A DNA stretch of 64,000 nt from G965247265 sp965247265. Its GTDB lineage: Bacteria; Pseudomonadota; Gammaproteobacteria; UBA4575. The notes beneath the pieces were generated by a model. It saw only the letters and a program-made list of their open reading frames with translations, was not told the origin of the DNA and made no database searches. Location: the NCBI GenBank assembly GCA_965247265.1, contig OZ252002.1:930001-994000 (forward strand), given 5' to 3'. Shown one piece after another: positions 27,725-36,990 of the stretch. The translations under genes and the position numbers were made by a program. Numbering within the stretch: position 1 is the stretch's first letter; each line of letters starts with the position of its first letter.

Positions 27725-28564
27725 TTAATTATTGTTATATATACATTCATAGTTGCTAAAAAATTGACTGCAATTGTTTTCTGAAGATTTGTCATAAAAT
27801 AATGATTTAAGCTTAAGGGTACAATCTGTTAATACATCACCGTCAAGTAGTGTTCTAAAAATTTCGCCGCCGAGTAATTGGTGCGAAGTACTTAAATATA
27901 ATTTATCTAACTGTCGGTCTTGAACCATAGCATGCAGCATTTTTGGGCCTGCAATGAGATAGATATGTAGATAATTTCGTTTTGCAAGTTCTTCAATTAA
28001 TGGCAAACCTTGTGTATAACTTGATTTTCCAGTTAGTAAAATTTCATACCCTTGCTTTTGCCATTCTTTACGACGGTTAAAATCTGAAGTTACTCCCGTA
28101 GCAATATAAATCTTTTGGCCGTTATCATGTAACGAGGGATGGATGGGAAAATTTAAGCTTGAACTGGCAATGACAATATCAGGATGAGACGCAAGACCAT
28201 GATCTTGTCTCCAGGCGCGTAAGTCATCATATTTTGCTTCAATAGGGAGTTGTAAAATATTACCTAGCTTGTTTTCGGCTAATGCGCGTAAATAGCCGCC
28301 ATGTGTGATGAGGCAATCGGCTTGAGCGCACAGCTCTAGAAAAAGTCTAAAATCTTCTTTACTAATTAAAGATTTTGGCAACTGCGGTGCAGCCGCATTG
28401 TTTGAGCTAATAGCAATACGGCCATCGATGCTTGTCACAAAATTTGCAACGACGGATGGCGCGCTTTGATTTGGCGAATACCAACCATGTTGCTGTAGAT
28501 ATAGCTTTTCTAGATCAACTTTTTTCGACGACGGCGGAAATAATTGAACTAGTTGCTTATCCAT
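27725..28564 (-). CDS. RibD C-terminal-domain (dihydrofolate reductase-like) oxidoreductase
   Basis: A 279-aa protein of the RibD_C/HTP-reductase fold, which reduces pyrimidine or folate-like substrates with NADPH. Visible family features are VVANFVTSIDGRIAIS near the start, a DCLITHGGYLRAL substrate segment and YLIAGPKMLHAMV in the cofactor region. The deaminase half of RibD is absent, so it is not a complete riboflavin enzyme. The substrate is unknown. Confidence 0.75.
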   Translation of the reverse strand: MDKQLVQLFPPSSKKVDLEKLYLQQHGWYSPNQSAPSVVANFVTSIDGRIAISSNNAAAPQLPKSLISKEDFRLFLELCAQADCLITHGGYLRALAENKLGNILQLPIEAKYDDLRAWRQDHGLASHPDIVIASSSLNFPIHPSLHDNGQKIYIATGVTSDFNRRKEWQKQGYEILLTGKSSYTQGLPLIEELAKRNYLHIYLIAGPKMLHAMVQDRQLDKLYLSTSHQLLGGEIFRTLLDGDVLTDCTLKLKSLFYDKSSENNCSQFFSNYECIYNNN

Positions 28565-28629
28565 ATTTGCTGAAAAGTGTTTTATGCTAATTAATCCTGC
28601 AATATCCTAACATGACAGCATCATAATTT

Positions 28630-29016
28630 ATGAAAAAACCAAATATTTCCACAGCAATTCCAAAGCAACGCTATAAGTTTGGCGCATACACTATTGTTGT
28701 ACTTGAGGAAATTATTTCTCTAAGTGAAATTGAATACGAGCATTTGCTTGCCGCAATCAAAGACGGGCAAAATGAACCAGAAGTTATTATTAGCTGTGAA
28801 AAAGCAAAGATGGTTGATTCAGAACATGGATCACATATTGTTAGAGTGTTCGCTGACCAACTTGATCAGCAAGATTCAGGTAGAATAATTGATCAGTCAG
28901 ATTCATGGGCAAATAGGGAAGCATTTATTTCTTATGCGCTATCAGGTTTTCAGCAAATGCTACAATTGCAAGATGAGCAACCCATTCCTTATGTCATGAG
29001 TAATTCTCTTTTATGA
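28630..29016 (+). CDS. Hypothetical protein coupled to mutL
   Basis: A 128-aa soluble acidic protein that I do not recognise. It contains no signal peptide or cysteine cluster. The stop overlaps the mutL start (ATGA at 29013-29016), so translation of mutL is probably coupled to it. It is divergent from the RibD-like gene. Confidence 0.65.
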   Translation: MKKPNISTAIPKQRYKFGAYTIVVLEEIISLSEIEYEHLLAAIKDGQNEPEVIISCEKAKMVDSEHGSHIVRVFADQLDQQDSGRIIDQSDSWANREAFISYALSGFQQMLQLQDEQPIPYVMSNSLL

Positions 29017-30836
29017 CTGCCATACAGTATTTGCCTACACAACTTATTAACCAAATTGCTGCAGGTGAAGTAATAGAACGTCCTGCATCAGTTTTAAAAG
29101 AATTACTAGAAAATTCATTGGATGCTGGCTCAACATCTATATCGGTAGATCTTGATCAGGGAGGAATTCAGTCAATTCAAGTGACTGATAATGGTTATGG
29201 CATTAATAAGGATGAAATCGCTCTGGCCTTATCAAGACATGCGACCAGTAAAATATCAACATTGGATGATTTAGACCAGATTACAACCTTGGGATTTCGT
29301 GGTGAAGCGTTACCTAGCATTGCATCTGTATCAAAGATTAGCATTGCATCAAATAGTGATGCGCTAACCAATACTGGTTGGATGTTAGAAGGAGAGGGAG
29401 GAGTAGTTGCTGAGGATTTAATGCCGGCGCGCCAAATGTGCGGTACGAAAGTAGATGTCAATAATTTATTTTTTAATGTACCTGCGCGCAAAAAATTTTT
29501 GCGGACAGAGCGTACCGAATTCCAGTACTGTGATGCAGCGCTTCGAAAAATTGCGTTGAGTCGATTCGATGTTTCATTCGTTGCTAAACATAATGGCAAT
29601 AAATTTCTTGATTTAAGTATTGTTGATACACAAGAAGATGCAATTGATCGACTCAGTCAAGTATGTGGCAAACAGTTTGCGCAACAAAGTATATATTTAG
29701 AGAATTCTGCGCAAGATATTAAGGTTAAAGGTTGGATAAGTTTGCCAACTTTTTCACGCGGGCAAGCAGATTTACAAAAATTTTATGTTAATGGGCGCGC
29801 AATTCGTGACAAAGTAATTTCACACGCTATCAAGCAAGCGTATCAAGATGTTCTATATCATGGCAGGTTTCCTGCTTTTGTTTTGTATCTAGAAATTGAC
29901 CCATCTTATGTGGATGTGAATGCCCATCCCGCTAAACAAGAAGTGCGATTTCGTCAAGGTAGATATGTTCATGACTTTATTCGCCATACTATTACTAAGG
30001 CGATAGCAGAAACAATGCCAAAAGCTGAACAACAAGCCGCGCAGCAATATCGTGAAGTTGTCGATGATTATATTCGTGCGGCACAAGCAAGCAGTTCTTA
30101 CACATCACGTGAACAACTTGACGATAATTCGAGCTCAATATCAAATGTTCAAGAATCTACGACACAAGACTATTCTAATGCATCATTGTTAGATGCAGGA
30201 TTGTTGGTTAAAACACCTGAAGCTGATACTGCTGCGCACACAGCAGAAGAGGCTCCGCCATTAGGCTATGCAATCACTCAGTTGCACGGCATTTATATAC
30301 TTGCTCAAAATGCTGAAGGATTGATAATTGTAGATATGCATGCCGCACACGAGCGCATTGTGTATGAGGAGCTAAAAGCTTCCTACCAGGAAGGTGAGTT
30401 AGCTACGCAACCTCTTTTGATGCCGCTAACTATTAACGTGAGCTCACAAGAAGCGGCGCTAGCCGAACAATATCAACAGCTATTTTTGAAATTTGGATTT
30501 CATATAGAACGATTCGGAGATGAAAGCATCGTAGTGCGCGAGATTCCTTCTTTGTTACAGCAGGCTGATGTAAACATGCTAGTTAAGGATGTGTTAGCTG
30601 ATTTAAATATGTTTGGATCTTCTGAAAAACTTGAACAAGCAAATAATGAATTATTATCTACCATGGCTTGCCATGGATCAGTTCGTGCGCATCGAAAGTT
30701 AAGTATTGCTGAAATGAATGCATTATTGCGTAAAATGGAAACCACAGAAAGAAGTGCGCAGTGTAATCATGGCAGACCTACATGGGTACAGTTAAGTGGT
30801 GAGCAATTGGATAAATTGTTTAAACGAGGGCAATAA
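29013..30836 (+). CDS. mutL: DNA mismatch repair protein MutL
   Basis: MutL couples mismatch recognition by MutS to strand removal. The GHKL ATPase domain comes first (ENSLDAG, DNGYGI, TLGFRGEALPSIASVS), then the transducer domain, a low-complexity linker and the dimerisation domain. The C-terminal half keeps the metal-dependent endonuclease motifs: DMHAAHERIVYE fits D(M/Q)HA-x2-E-x4-E, and ACHGSVRA and CNHGRPT follow. 607 aa. This implies a nicking MutL rather than the MutH-dependent E. coli type. Confidence 0.95.
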   Translation: MTAIQYLPTQLINQIAAGEVIERPASVLKELLENSLDAGSTSISVDLDQGGIQSIQVTDNGYGINKDEIALALSRHATSKISTLDDLDQITTLGFRGEALPSIASVSKISIASNSDALTNTGWMLEGEGGVVAEDLMPARQMCGTKVDVNNLFFNVPARKKFLRTERTEFQYCDAALRKIALSRFDVSFVAKHNGNKFLDLSIVDTQEDAIDRLSQVCGKQFAQQSIYLENSAQDIKVKGWISLPTFSRGQADLQKFYVNGRAIRDKVISHAIKQAYQDVLYHGRFPAFVLYLEIDPSYVDVNAHPAKQEVRFRQGRYVHDFIRHTITKAIAETMPKAEQQAAQQYREVVDDYIRAAQASSSYTSREQLDDNSSSISNVQESTTQDYSNASLLDAGLLVKTPEADTAAHTAEEAPPLGYAITQLHGIYILAQNAEGLIIVDMHAAHERIVYEELKASYQEGELATQPLLMPLTINVSSQEAALAEQYQQLFLKFGFHIERFGDESIVVREIPSLLQQADVNMLVKDVLADLNMFGSSEKLEQANNELLSTMACHGSVRAHRKLSIAEMNALLRKMETTERSAQCNHGRPTWVQLSGEQLDKLFKRGQ

Positions 30837-30900
30837 ATTTTATTTTCCTGTGTCTTAGCTATCTTAAATTTTCTATAAATTTTTACTTGGTTGAATTCTC

Positions 30901-31830
30901 TTGGCTGAAATTACTGTAATTTTTTTAATGGGACCAACAGCTAGTGGTAAAACCGATCTATCGCTTAACATTGCTGAGAATTTTCCATGTGAGATTATTA
31001 GCGTTGACTCGGTGATGGTTTATAAAGGTATGGACATCGGGTCTGCAAAGCCTGATGTAGAAGTTTTACGTACACACCCGCATCACTTGATCGATATTTT
31101 AGATCCGAGTGAAGTATATTCCGCGGCAAACTTTCGTGCCGACGCGTTACAACTGATTAAAGAAGTTGATGCACGTGAACGCATCCCGGTGTTTGTAGGT
31201 GGAACGATGCTATATTTCAGCACCTTGCAGCGAGGCTTGTCGGAAATGCCGAGTGCGAATAATGAAGTTAGAAATAAAATTTGTAAAATAGCGAATGAAA
31301 AAGGTTGGGAGCATTTGCATGGAGAACTTGAAAAAGTTGATCGAAAGGCTGCTTCTCGAATCCATAAAAATGATCCTCAACGAATTCAACGTGCACTAGA
31401 AGTATATGAATTGACGGGGATTCCTATTAGTAATTGGCATGAAACATCAAAAAAACGCGAGTTACCGTTTTGTGCTCTAAAACTTGCGCTTATACCAAGT
31501 GATCGGACGCAATTGCACGCACGAATTGAACAGCGTTTTAAGAAAATGATTGCTGGTGGTTTTATGAGTGAAATGCAACAGCTTTACCAACGTGATGATC
31601 TAAATGACAATATTCCGTCAATGCGTTCAGTAGGCTATCGACAAGCATGGAAGTATCTAAATGGAGAATATAATTTTGAAACTATGTGTGAGAGGGCGAT
31701 TGTAGCGACCCGACAGCTAGCAAAACGCCAGCATACTTGGCTCAGGAGTGAATCAAATCTCACCAATATTATGGCTGAACGATATGATATCCATGACATA
31801 TATCATAAAATAGGTGCACATCTGAGATAA
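30901..31830 (+). CDS. miaA: tRNA dimethylallyltransferase
   Basis: MiaA adds the dimethylallyl group to A37 of tRNAs reading U-initial codons. P-loop LMGPTASGKTDLS at about 8-20, then SVDSVMVYKGMDIGSAKP, VGGTMLYF and the tRNA-binding QRIQRALEVYELTG. The start is TTG at 30901. 309 aa. It lies between mutL and hfq as in E. coli. Confidence 0.96.
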   Translation: MAEITVIFLMGPTASGKTDLSLNIAENFPCEIISVDSVMVYKGMDIGSAKPDVEVLRTHPHHLIDILDPSEVYSAANFRADALQLIKEVDARERIPVFVGGTMLYFSTLQRGLSEMPSANNEVRNKICKIANEKGWEHLHGELEKVDRKAASRIHKNDPQRIQRALEVYELTGIPISNWHETSKKRELPFCALKLALIPSDRTQLHARIEQRFKKMIAGGFMSEMQQLYQRDDLNDNIPSMRSVGYRQAWKYLNGEYNFETMCERAIVATRQLAKRQHTWLRSESNLTNIMAERYDIHDIYHKIGAHLR

Positions 31831-31925
31831 ATGAGCTGGTACACTATATATACTGAGTAATAATCATGGATATGGTGACAATTCAATAAGACAAAAATAA
31901 CAATAAAGCTAGAGGTGTTACAGTG

Positions 31926-32162
31926 ATGTCAAAAGGCCAAACTTTGCAAGAGCCATTTCTTAATGCATTGCGAAAAGAAAAGATCCCCGTTGCTATTTAT
32001 TTAGTAAACGGAATTAAACTGCAAGGACAAGTAGATTCATTTGATCAGTTTGTTGTTTTACTAAAGAATAGTGTTAATCAAATGGTTTACAAGCATGCAA
32101 TATCCACAATAGTTCCTGCACGAATGGTCAAAATCCCATTTAATGATGAACAGCCGGGGTAA
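31926..32162 (+). CDS. hfq: RNA chaperone Hfq
   Basis: Hfq forms a hexameric Sm ring that pairs small RNAs with messages. Sm1 (VAIYLVNGIKLQGQVDSFDQF) and Sm2 (YKHAISTIVPAR) are near-identical to other gammaproteobacterial Hfqs. At 78 aa the C-terminal tail is short compared with 102 in E. coli. The frame opens with GTG at 31923; I chose the ATG one codon later, with AGAGGTG upstream. Confidence 0.97.
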   Translation: MSKGQTLQEPFLNALRKEKIPVAIYLVNGIKLQGQVDSFDQFVVLLKNSVNQMVYKHAISTIVPARMVKIPFNDEQPG

Positions 32163-32200
32163 GCCTATATACGCGCTAAATATAAAGCTGGAGCAATTGT

Positions 32201-33484
32201 TTGTTTGAGCGTCCAGAATTAGGTGAGCGCGCCATTCTTGTTCATGTCTGCTTTCGCAGTGCGACAGATAACCAAGACTTGAAGGAATTCAAGGAGCTGG
32301 TCAGATCAACGGGCACTGAGATTGCGACGGTTGTTTCACTGCAGCGCAATTCACCTGATGCAAAATTTTTAATAGGCAGCGGTAAAACTGATGAGCTAGG
32401 CGCATTGGCAAATACGCTATGTGCTGATGTCATTATTATTAATTACTCACTAAGCCCAAGTCAGGAGCGCAACTTAGAAAAGAAATGTAGAATTCGAGTG
32501 TTGGATCGAACTGGGCTAATTCTAGATATATTTGCGCAACGTGCGCGATCGTATGAAGGCAAACTACAAGTTGAGCTTGCACAATTAAAGTTTTTATCAA
32601 CACGTTTAGTTCGTGGTTGGAGCCACTTAGAACGTCAAAAAGGTGGAATTGGTTTACGCGGGCCTGGTGAAAAACAACTTGAGTCAGATAGGCGTATAGT
32701 AAGACAACGCATTAAACAAATCTCAAAACGGTTAGATAAATTACGATTGCAACGTGACCAAGGTCGCGCTGCGCGCAGAAAAACTACAACACCAACAGTT
32801 GCGATCGTTGGCTATACCAATGCAGGGAAATCAACATTATTTAATTCATTGACGGATGCCAATGTTTATTCAGCCGATAAATTGTTTGCCACATTAGATC
32901 CAACGTTACGACGTGTGCAAATTTCGAAAGGACAGCATATCGTGATGGCAGATACCGTTGGGTTTATTCAAGATTTGCCGCATGACTTGGTTGAAGCATT
33001 TCACGCAACATTACAAGAAACACGAGAAGCAGACTTGTTGTTGCACATTGTAGATGTTGGTGATGATAACCGCGCAAATAGTATTGCTAATGTGAATGAG
33101 GTACTTCATGAGATTGATGCACTGGAAGTGCCTCAATTAATGATTTATAACAAGATAGATCAAATCAATAGCTTGCCTAATTTGCAATTTGATCAACATG
33201 GGAACATTCAACAAGTGTGGTTATCGGCGCTACATGGCCAAGGCCTGGACCTGCTAATTAAAGCATTGCGGCAATATTTTGATTATAAATCCAAGCGAAT
33301 TTGGTTGCGTATTCCTCCTGCAGCAGGAAATATACGCAGTGATATATATTCTAATGATGCGGTAATCCAAGAATTTGTGGATGATGAAGGATGCTGGCTT
33401 ATTGAGGCTAGAATCCCTTATCAAAAACTTAAAAGATTTGAGGAATATCAAATTTCTGAAGAGTCAGAGCAACAAGCCAGTTAA
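32201..33484 (+). CDS. hflX: Ribosome-splitting GTPase HflX
   Basis: HflX is an Obg-family GTPase that splits stalled ribosomes. The N-terminal HflX domain includes FLIGSGKTDEL, a glycine-rich GGIGLRGPGEKQLE linker precedes the G domain, and G1 is VGYTNAGKSTLFN near 205 with DTVGFIQDLPH as G3. 427 aa. The start is TTG at 32201 with GGAG upstream. It sits 38 bp after hfq. Confidence 0.95.
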   Translation: MFERPELGERAILVHVCFRSATDNQDLKEFKELVRSTGTEIATVVSLQRNSPDAKFLIGSGKTDELGALANTLCADVIIINYSLSPSQERNLEKKCRIRVLDRTGLILDIFAQRARSYEGKLQVELAQLKFLSTRLVRGWSHLERQKGGIGLRGPGEKQLESDRRIVRQRIKQISKRLDKLRLQRDQGRAARRKTTTPTVAIVGYTNAGKSTLFNSLTDANVYSADKLFATLDPTLRRVQISKGQHIVMADTVGFIQDLPHDLVEAFHATLQETREADLLLHIVDVGDDNRANSIANVNEVLHEIDALEVPQLMIYNKIDQINSLPNLQFDQHGNIQQVWLSALHGQGLDLLIKALRQYFDYKSKRIWLRIPPAAGNIRSDIYSNDAVIQEFVDDEGCWLIEARIPYQKLKRFEEYQISEESEQQAS

Positions 33485-33567
33485 TAAGCTGATTTTTTCT
33501 GGTGGCTTGATAGAATGTCATACTCGTATTAAATAAATAGTTTCAATAACCATTCTCGGAGTTAGTC

Positions 33568-34710
33568 ATGCCTTGGAATAGCCCAGGCGGCAAAAAAGAT
33601 AAAGACCCATGGGGTCAAAATTCAGGAAATCAGGGCCCGCCTGATCTTGATGATGTATTTCGCAATCTAACAAAAAAATTTGGTGGCATATTTGGTTCCG
33701 GGTCCCCCAGTGGTCCTAGGAGGCCAGGTAATTCATTTTTATTGATTTTTTTAATTGCCATCGTAGCTATTTGGGGCATCTATGATCGATTCGGTTTTTA
33801 TATAGTTAATCAAGCAGAGCGAGGCGTAGAGCTTCGATTTGGAAAATTTAAAAGAACCACCACTGCTGGTTTAAATTGGCACTTTCCGTTCCCGATAGAA
33901 ACGGTAGAAATTGTGAATGTTGATGAAGTCCGTGAAGTTTCAAATAGAACTGCAATGCTGACTCAAGATGAAAATATAGTTGAGGTATCGCTTGAGGCGC
34001 AATACAAAATTAAAAATGCAGAAGATTATGTATTTAATTTGAGAGATCCCGATATTACAGTCAAAGATGCAATGGAAAGCGCTGTGCGTGAAATCGTAGG
34101 TAAAAACACCATTGACTTTGTGCTGTTTGAAGGTCGTTTACAAATTTCAAGCATTACCCGTGAGTTGTTGCAGGGAATTATGAATGAATATGAATCGGGT
34201 ATTTATGTACAAAAAGTTAACTTAGAAAAATCATTACCGCCTGATCCGGTTAAAGCAGCATTCTCGGATGCAATCAAGTCACGCGAGGATTATGATCGTT
34301 ATATAAAAGAAGCTGAAGCGTATGCAAATAGCATACTTCCTCAGGCGCGAGGTGAAGCGGCAAGGTTACTACAAGAAGCAGATGCATATCGCGATCGTGT
34401 CATAGCAAACTCTGAAGGTGAAGCGAAACGTTTTTTAAAGTTGCTGGCTGAGTATGAAAAAGCACCTGATGTAACACGTGAACGTTTGTATCTTGAAGCT
34501 ATAGAGTCTGTATACGCAAATAGTAATAAAGTGTTAATGGATATTGAAAGTGGCAATAGTCTTCTTTATTTGCCGTTAGACCAAATTCTCAAGCAACGCT
34601 CGATGAATAGTTCGAGTGCAGTACAAGATACGTATACCTCCGAAAAACTTGGCTTAAGTAATAAACAGAATAGTTCGGGTCGACCTGAACGTGGCAGAGA
34701 GAGTCGTTGA
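33568..34710 (+). CDS. hflK: FtsH protease modulator HflK
   Basis: HflK forms with HflC a large inner-membrane SPFH complex around FtsH. A Gly/Pro-rich N-terminus (MPWNSPGGKKDKDPWG) precedes one transmembrane helix (SFLLIFLIAIVAIWGIYD, about 53-70), and the band-7 domain and a helical coiled region rich in E, A and R follow. CGGAG precedes the ATG. hflC starts one base after its stop. Confidence 0.96.
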   Translation: MPWNSPGGKKDKDPWGQNSGNQGPPDLDDVFRNLTKKFGGIFGSGSPSGPRRPGNSFLLIFLIAIVAIWGIYDRFGFYIVNQAERGVELRFGKFKRTTTAGLNWHFPFPIETVEIVNVDEVREVSNRTAMLTQDENIVEVSLEAQYKIKNAEDYVFNLRDPDITVKDAMESAVREIVGKNTIDFVLFEGRLQISSITRELLQGIMNEYESGIYVQKVNLEKSLPPDPVKAAFSDAIKSREDYDRYIKEAEAYANSILPQARGEAARLLQEADAYRDRVIANSEGEAKRFLKLLAEYEKAPDVTRERLYLEAIESVYANSNKVLMDIESGNSLLYLPLDQILKQRSMNSSSAVQDTYTSEKLGLSNKQNSSGRPERGRESR

Positions 34711-34711
34711 T

Positions 34712-35572
34712 ATGAATTCAAAAGTACTTGTTGGAATTATCGTTGCAGCTTTAGCTGTAATTTATTCAATTACGTATACTGTTGATCAGCGGGAAAAGGC
34801 TATCAAATTGAAGTTTGGTGAAATTAAAGACGCCACGCTAGAGCCGGGGTTACATTTTAAAATTCCAATTGTAAACTCAATCGAAAAGTATGACGGTCGT
34901 ATTTTAACGCTTGATGTGCCGCCGACTGAGTTTCCTACCAGCGAGAAAAAATATGTAAAAGTTGATTTTTTCGCAAAATGGCGTATTGCTGATGTAGGGG
35001 AATACTACAAAGCAACAAGCGGACAAGAAGCGCGAGCTAATCAGCGTTTAGAACTAATTCTTGTGGATGGTCTTAAGAATGAATTTGGTACACGTACGAT
35101 TCAAGAAGTGGTTTCGGGTGAGCGCAGTGAGATCATGCAAGTTATTCAAGAGCAATCAAATCGAGAAGCTAAGAACTTTGGCATTGAAGTGGTAGATGTG
35201 CGGGTCAGTAAGATTGATCTACCAGATGACGTAAGTGAATCAGTGTTCAATCGAATGCGTGCCGAGCGAGATCGTGTAGCTAAAGATTTTAGGGCGCGTG
35301 GTAAAGAGCAAGCAGAAATTATCAAGGCTACCTCTGACAAAGAACGCACTGTAATTATAGCAAATGCTTACAATCAATCTGAACAGATTCGTGGTGATGG
35401 TGATGCAAGATCTGCAGAGATATACGCAAGCGCATATCAACAGGATGAAGAATTCTACAGTTTTACGCGAAGTATGAAGGCTTACACGAACACCTTTAAT
35501 CGCAGCTCTGATATCTTAGTTATTGAGCCAGATTCTGAGTTCTTTCGGTACTTCAAACAATCTGTTCAATAA
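34712..35572 (+). CDS. hflC: FtsH protease modulator HflC
   Basis: Partner of HflK. A transmembrane helix at the N-terminus (VLVGIIVAALAVIYSITYT) is followed by a band-7 domain with VDQREKAIKLKFGEI and the conserved FGIEVVDVRVSKIDLP. The open frame begins at 34691 inside hflK, but ATG 34712 gives the family start MNSKVLVG. 286 aa. Confidence 0.95.
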   Translation: MNSKVLVGIIVAALAVIYSITYTVDQREKAIKLKFGEIKDATLEPGLHFKIPIVNSIEKYDGRILTLDVPPTEFPTSEKKYVKVDFFAKWRIADVGEYYKATSGQEARANQRLELILVDGLKNEFGTRTIQEVVSGERSEIMQVIQEQSNREAKNFGIEVVDVRVSKIDLPDDVSESVFNRMRAERDRVAKDFRARGKEQAEIIKATSDKERTVIIANAYNQSEQIRGDGDARSAEIYASAYQQDEEFYSFTRSMKAYTNTFNRSSDILVIEPDSEFFRYFKQSVQ

Positions 35573-35597
35573 TAGTTTTTCCCGCTAGTCAATTTTT

Positions 35598-35789
35598 ATG
35601 TGGAACGAATTACTGGTTGCCATTGCGCTAGTGCTTGTGTTTGAAGGCATTATTCCGTTTCTTGCACCGCAAAAATTCCGACAGGTTCTCGCAAAAATGT
35701 GTCAGTTGCCTGATCAGGTGTTACGAATAATAGGACTTGTAAGCATGACAATTGGAGTTATATTTTTGTATTTATTGAGGCTGTTTTAG
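35598..35789 (+). CDS. yjeT: DUF2065 membrane protein YjeT
   Basis: A 63-aa protein with two transmembrane helices: ELLVAIALVLVFEGIIPFL and VLRIIGLVSMTIGVIFLYLL. This is DUF2065, whose position between hflC and the hisZ/purA genes is conserved. Function is unknown. Confidence 0.85.
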   Translation: MWNELLVAIALVLVFEGIIPFLAPQKFRQVLAKMCQLPDQVLRIIGLVSMTIGVIFLYLLRLF

Positions 35790-35798
35790 TTTTTATTC

Positions 35799-36980
35799 AT
35801 GAGCAGTGAAGACCGTTGGTTATTACCTGAAGGCATCGAGGAATCTTTGCCTGATGAAGCCGCTTGGCTTGAGCATTACCGGCGATTATTGCTCGATATG
35901 TTTTCAGCCCGGGGGTATGAGCTTGTTATTCCGCCATTTATTGAATATTTAGAGTCTTTATTAATTGGTCCAAGTGATGATTTGGATTTGCAGATGTTCA
36001 AGCTAACGGATCAACTCTCTGGGCGAATGATGGGTCTGCGCGCAGATATGACGTCGCAAGTTGCACGAATTGATGCGCATATGTTAAAGCGTGATGTACC
36101 CACCCGCTTTTGCTACTTAGGCACAGTCATTCATACCCGCCCGAGCGGCCGGGATTTGACACGATGTCCCTTGCAACTCGGCGCAGAACTCTATGGCCAT
36201 ACCGGCGTTGACAGTGACCTAGAAATTATTTATTTAATGCTTGAAGCATTACAGCTAGTAGGTATAGAAAATATTTGTCTAGACCTTGGGCATGTAGGTG
36301 TTTTTAATAAATTAATGGAGCTTGCAGGATTGAATGATGAAAATCAGAAATCATTACAATCTCTACTACAGCAAAAGGCAATGCCTGAATATCAGAAATT
36401 ATTATCTGAATGTTCGTTAATAGAAGAGATGCAGGGTGTATTAATGTCACTTGCAGATTTAAGCGGTGATGAAAGTATAATCGCGACAGCTAAAAAAGTT
36501 CTTGAAAATACCAGTGAAGATATAATTAATTGCATAAATTATGTTGAAGAGCTTTCGCAGCGTGTTATTCAAAGATTGCCAAAAATACAACTGCACTTTG
36601 ATTTTGCAGCATTAAGTGGTTATCGCTATCAAAATGGTGCGGTGTTTGCAGCATATATTTATGGACAAGGAGGAGAAATTGCACGGGGTGGACGTTATGA
36701 TGCCATCGGCCAAGCGTTTGGACGTGCTCGCTCTGCGACAGGATTTAGCTTGGATTTAAAAACACTCGCTAAAATTTCACCATTTGAAAAACGCTCCATT
36801 CAAGGAATATTTGCTCCAAATGATATTGATCCGAAATTAAATGAAAAAATTGTCCAATTAAGGGAACAAGGAGAGCGGGTCGTTTGCGAATTAAGCGGTC
36901 AACACGGTGATGCAACACAAATGCAATGTAATCGCATTTTGCGAAAAGAAAATCAACACTGGATAGTAAAGGAACTTTAA
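35799..36980 (+). CDS. hisZ: ATP phosphoribosyltransferase regulatory subunit HisZ
   Basis: HisZ is a catalytically dead HisRS-like subunit that activates the short form of HisG in histidine synthesis. The 393-aa protein has the class II synthetase core (PPFIEYLESLLIG, LRADMTSQVARI, FCYLGTVIH, and YGQGGEIARGGRYD) but no anticodon-binding domain. It lies 9 bp after yjeT and 10 bp before purA. Its presence predicts a short hisG elsewhere in the genome. Confidence 0.94.
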   Translation: MSSEDRWLLPEGIEESLPDEAAWLEHYRRLLLDMFSARGYELVIPPFIEYLESLLIGPSDDLDLQMFKLTDQLSGRMMGLRADMTSQVARIDAHMLKRDVPTRFCYLGTVIHTRPSGRDLTRCPLQLGAELYGHTGVDSDLEIIYLMLEALQLVGIENICLDLGHVGVFNKLMELAGLNDENQKSLQSLLQQKAMPEYQKLLSECSLIEEMQGVLMSLADLSGDESIIATAKKVLENTSEDIINCINYVEELSQRVIQRLPKIQLHFDFAALSGYRYQNGAVFAAYIYGQGGEIARGGRYDAIGQAFGRARSATGFSLDLKTLAKISPFEKRSIQGIFAPNDIDPKLNEKIVQLREQGERVVCELSGQHGDATQMQCNRILRKENQHWIVKEL

Positions 36981-36990
36981 TTTAACGATT

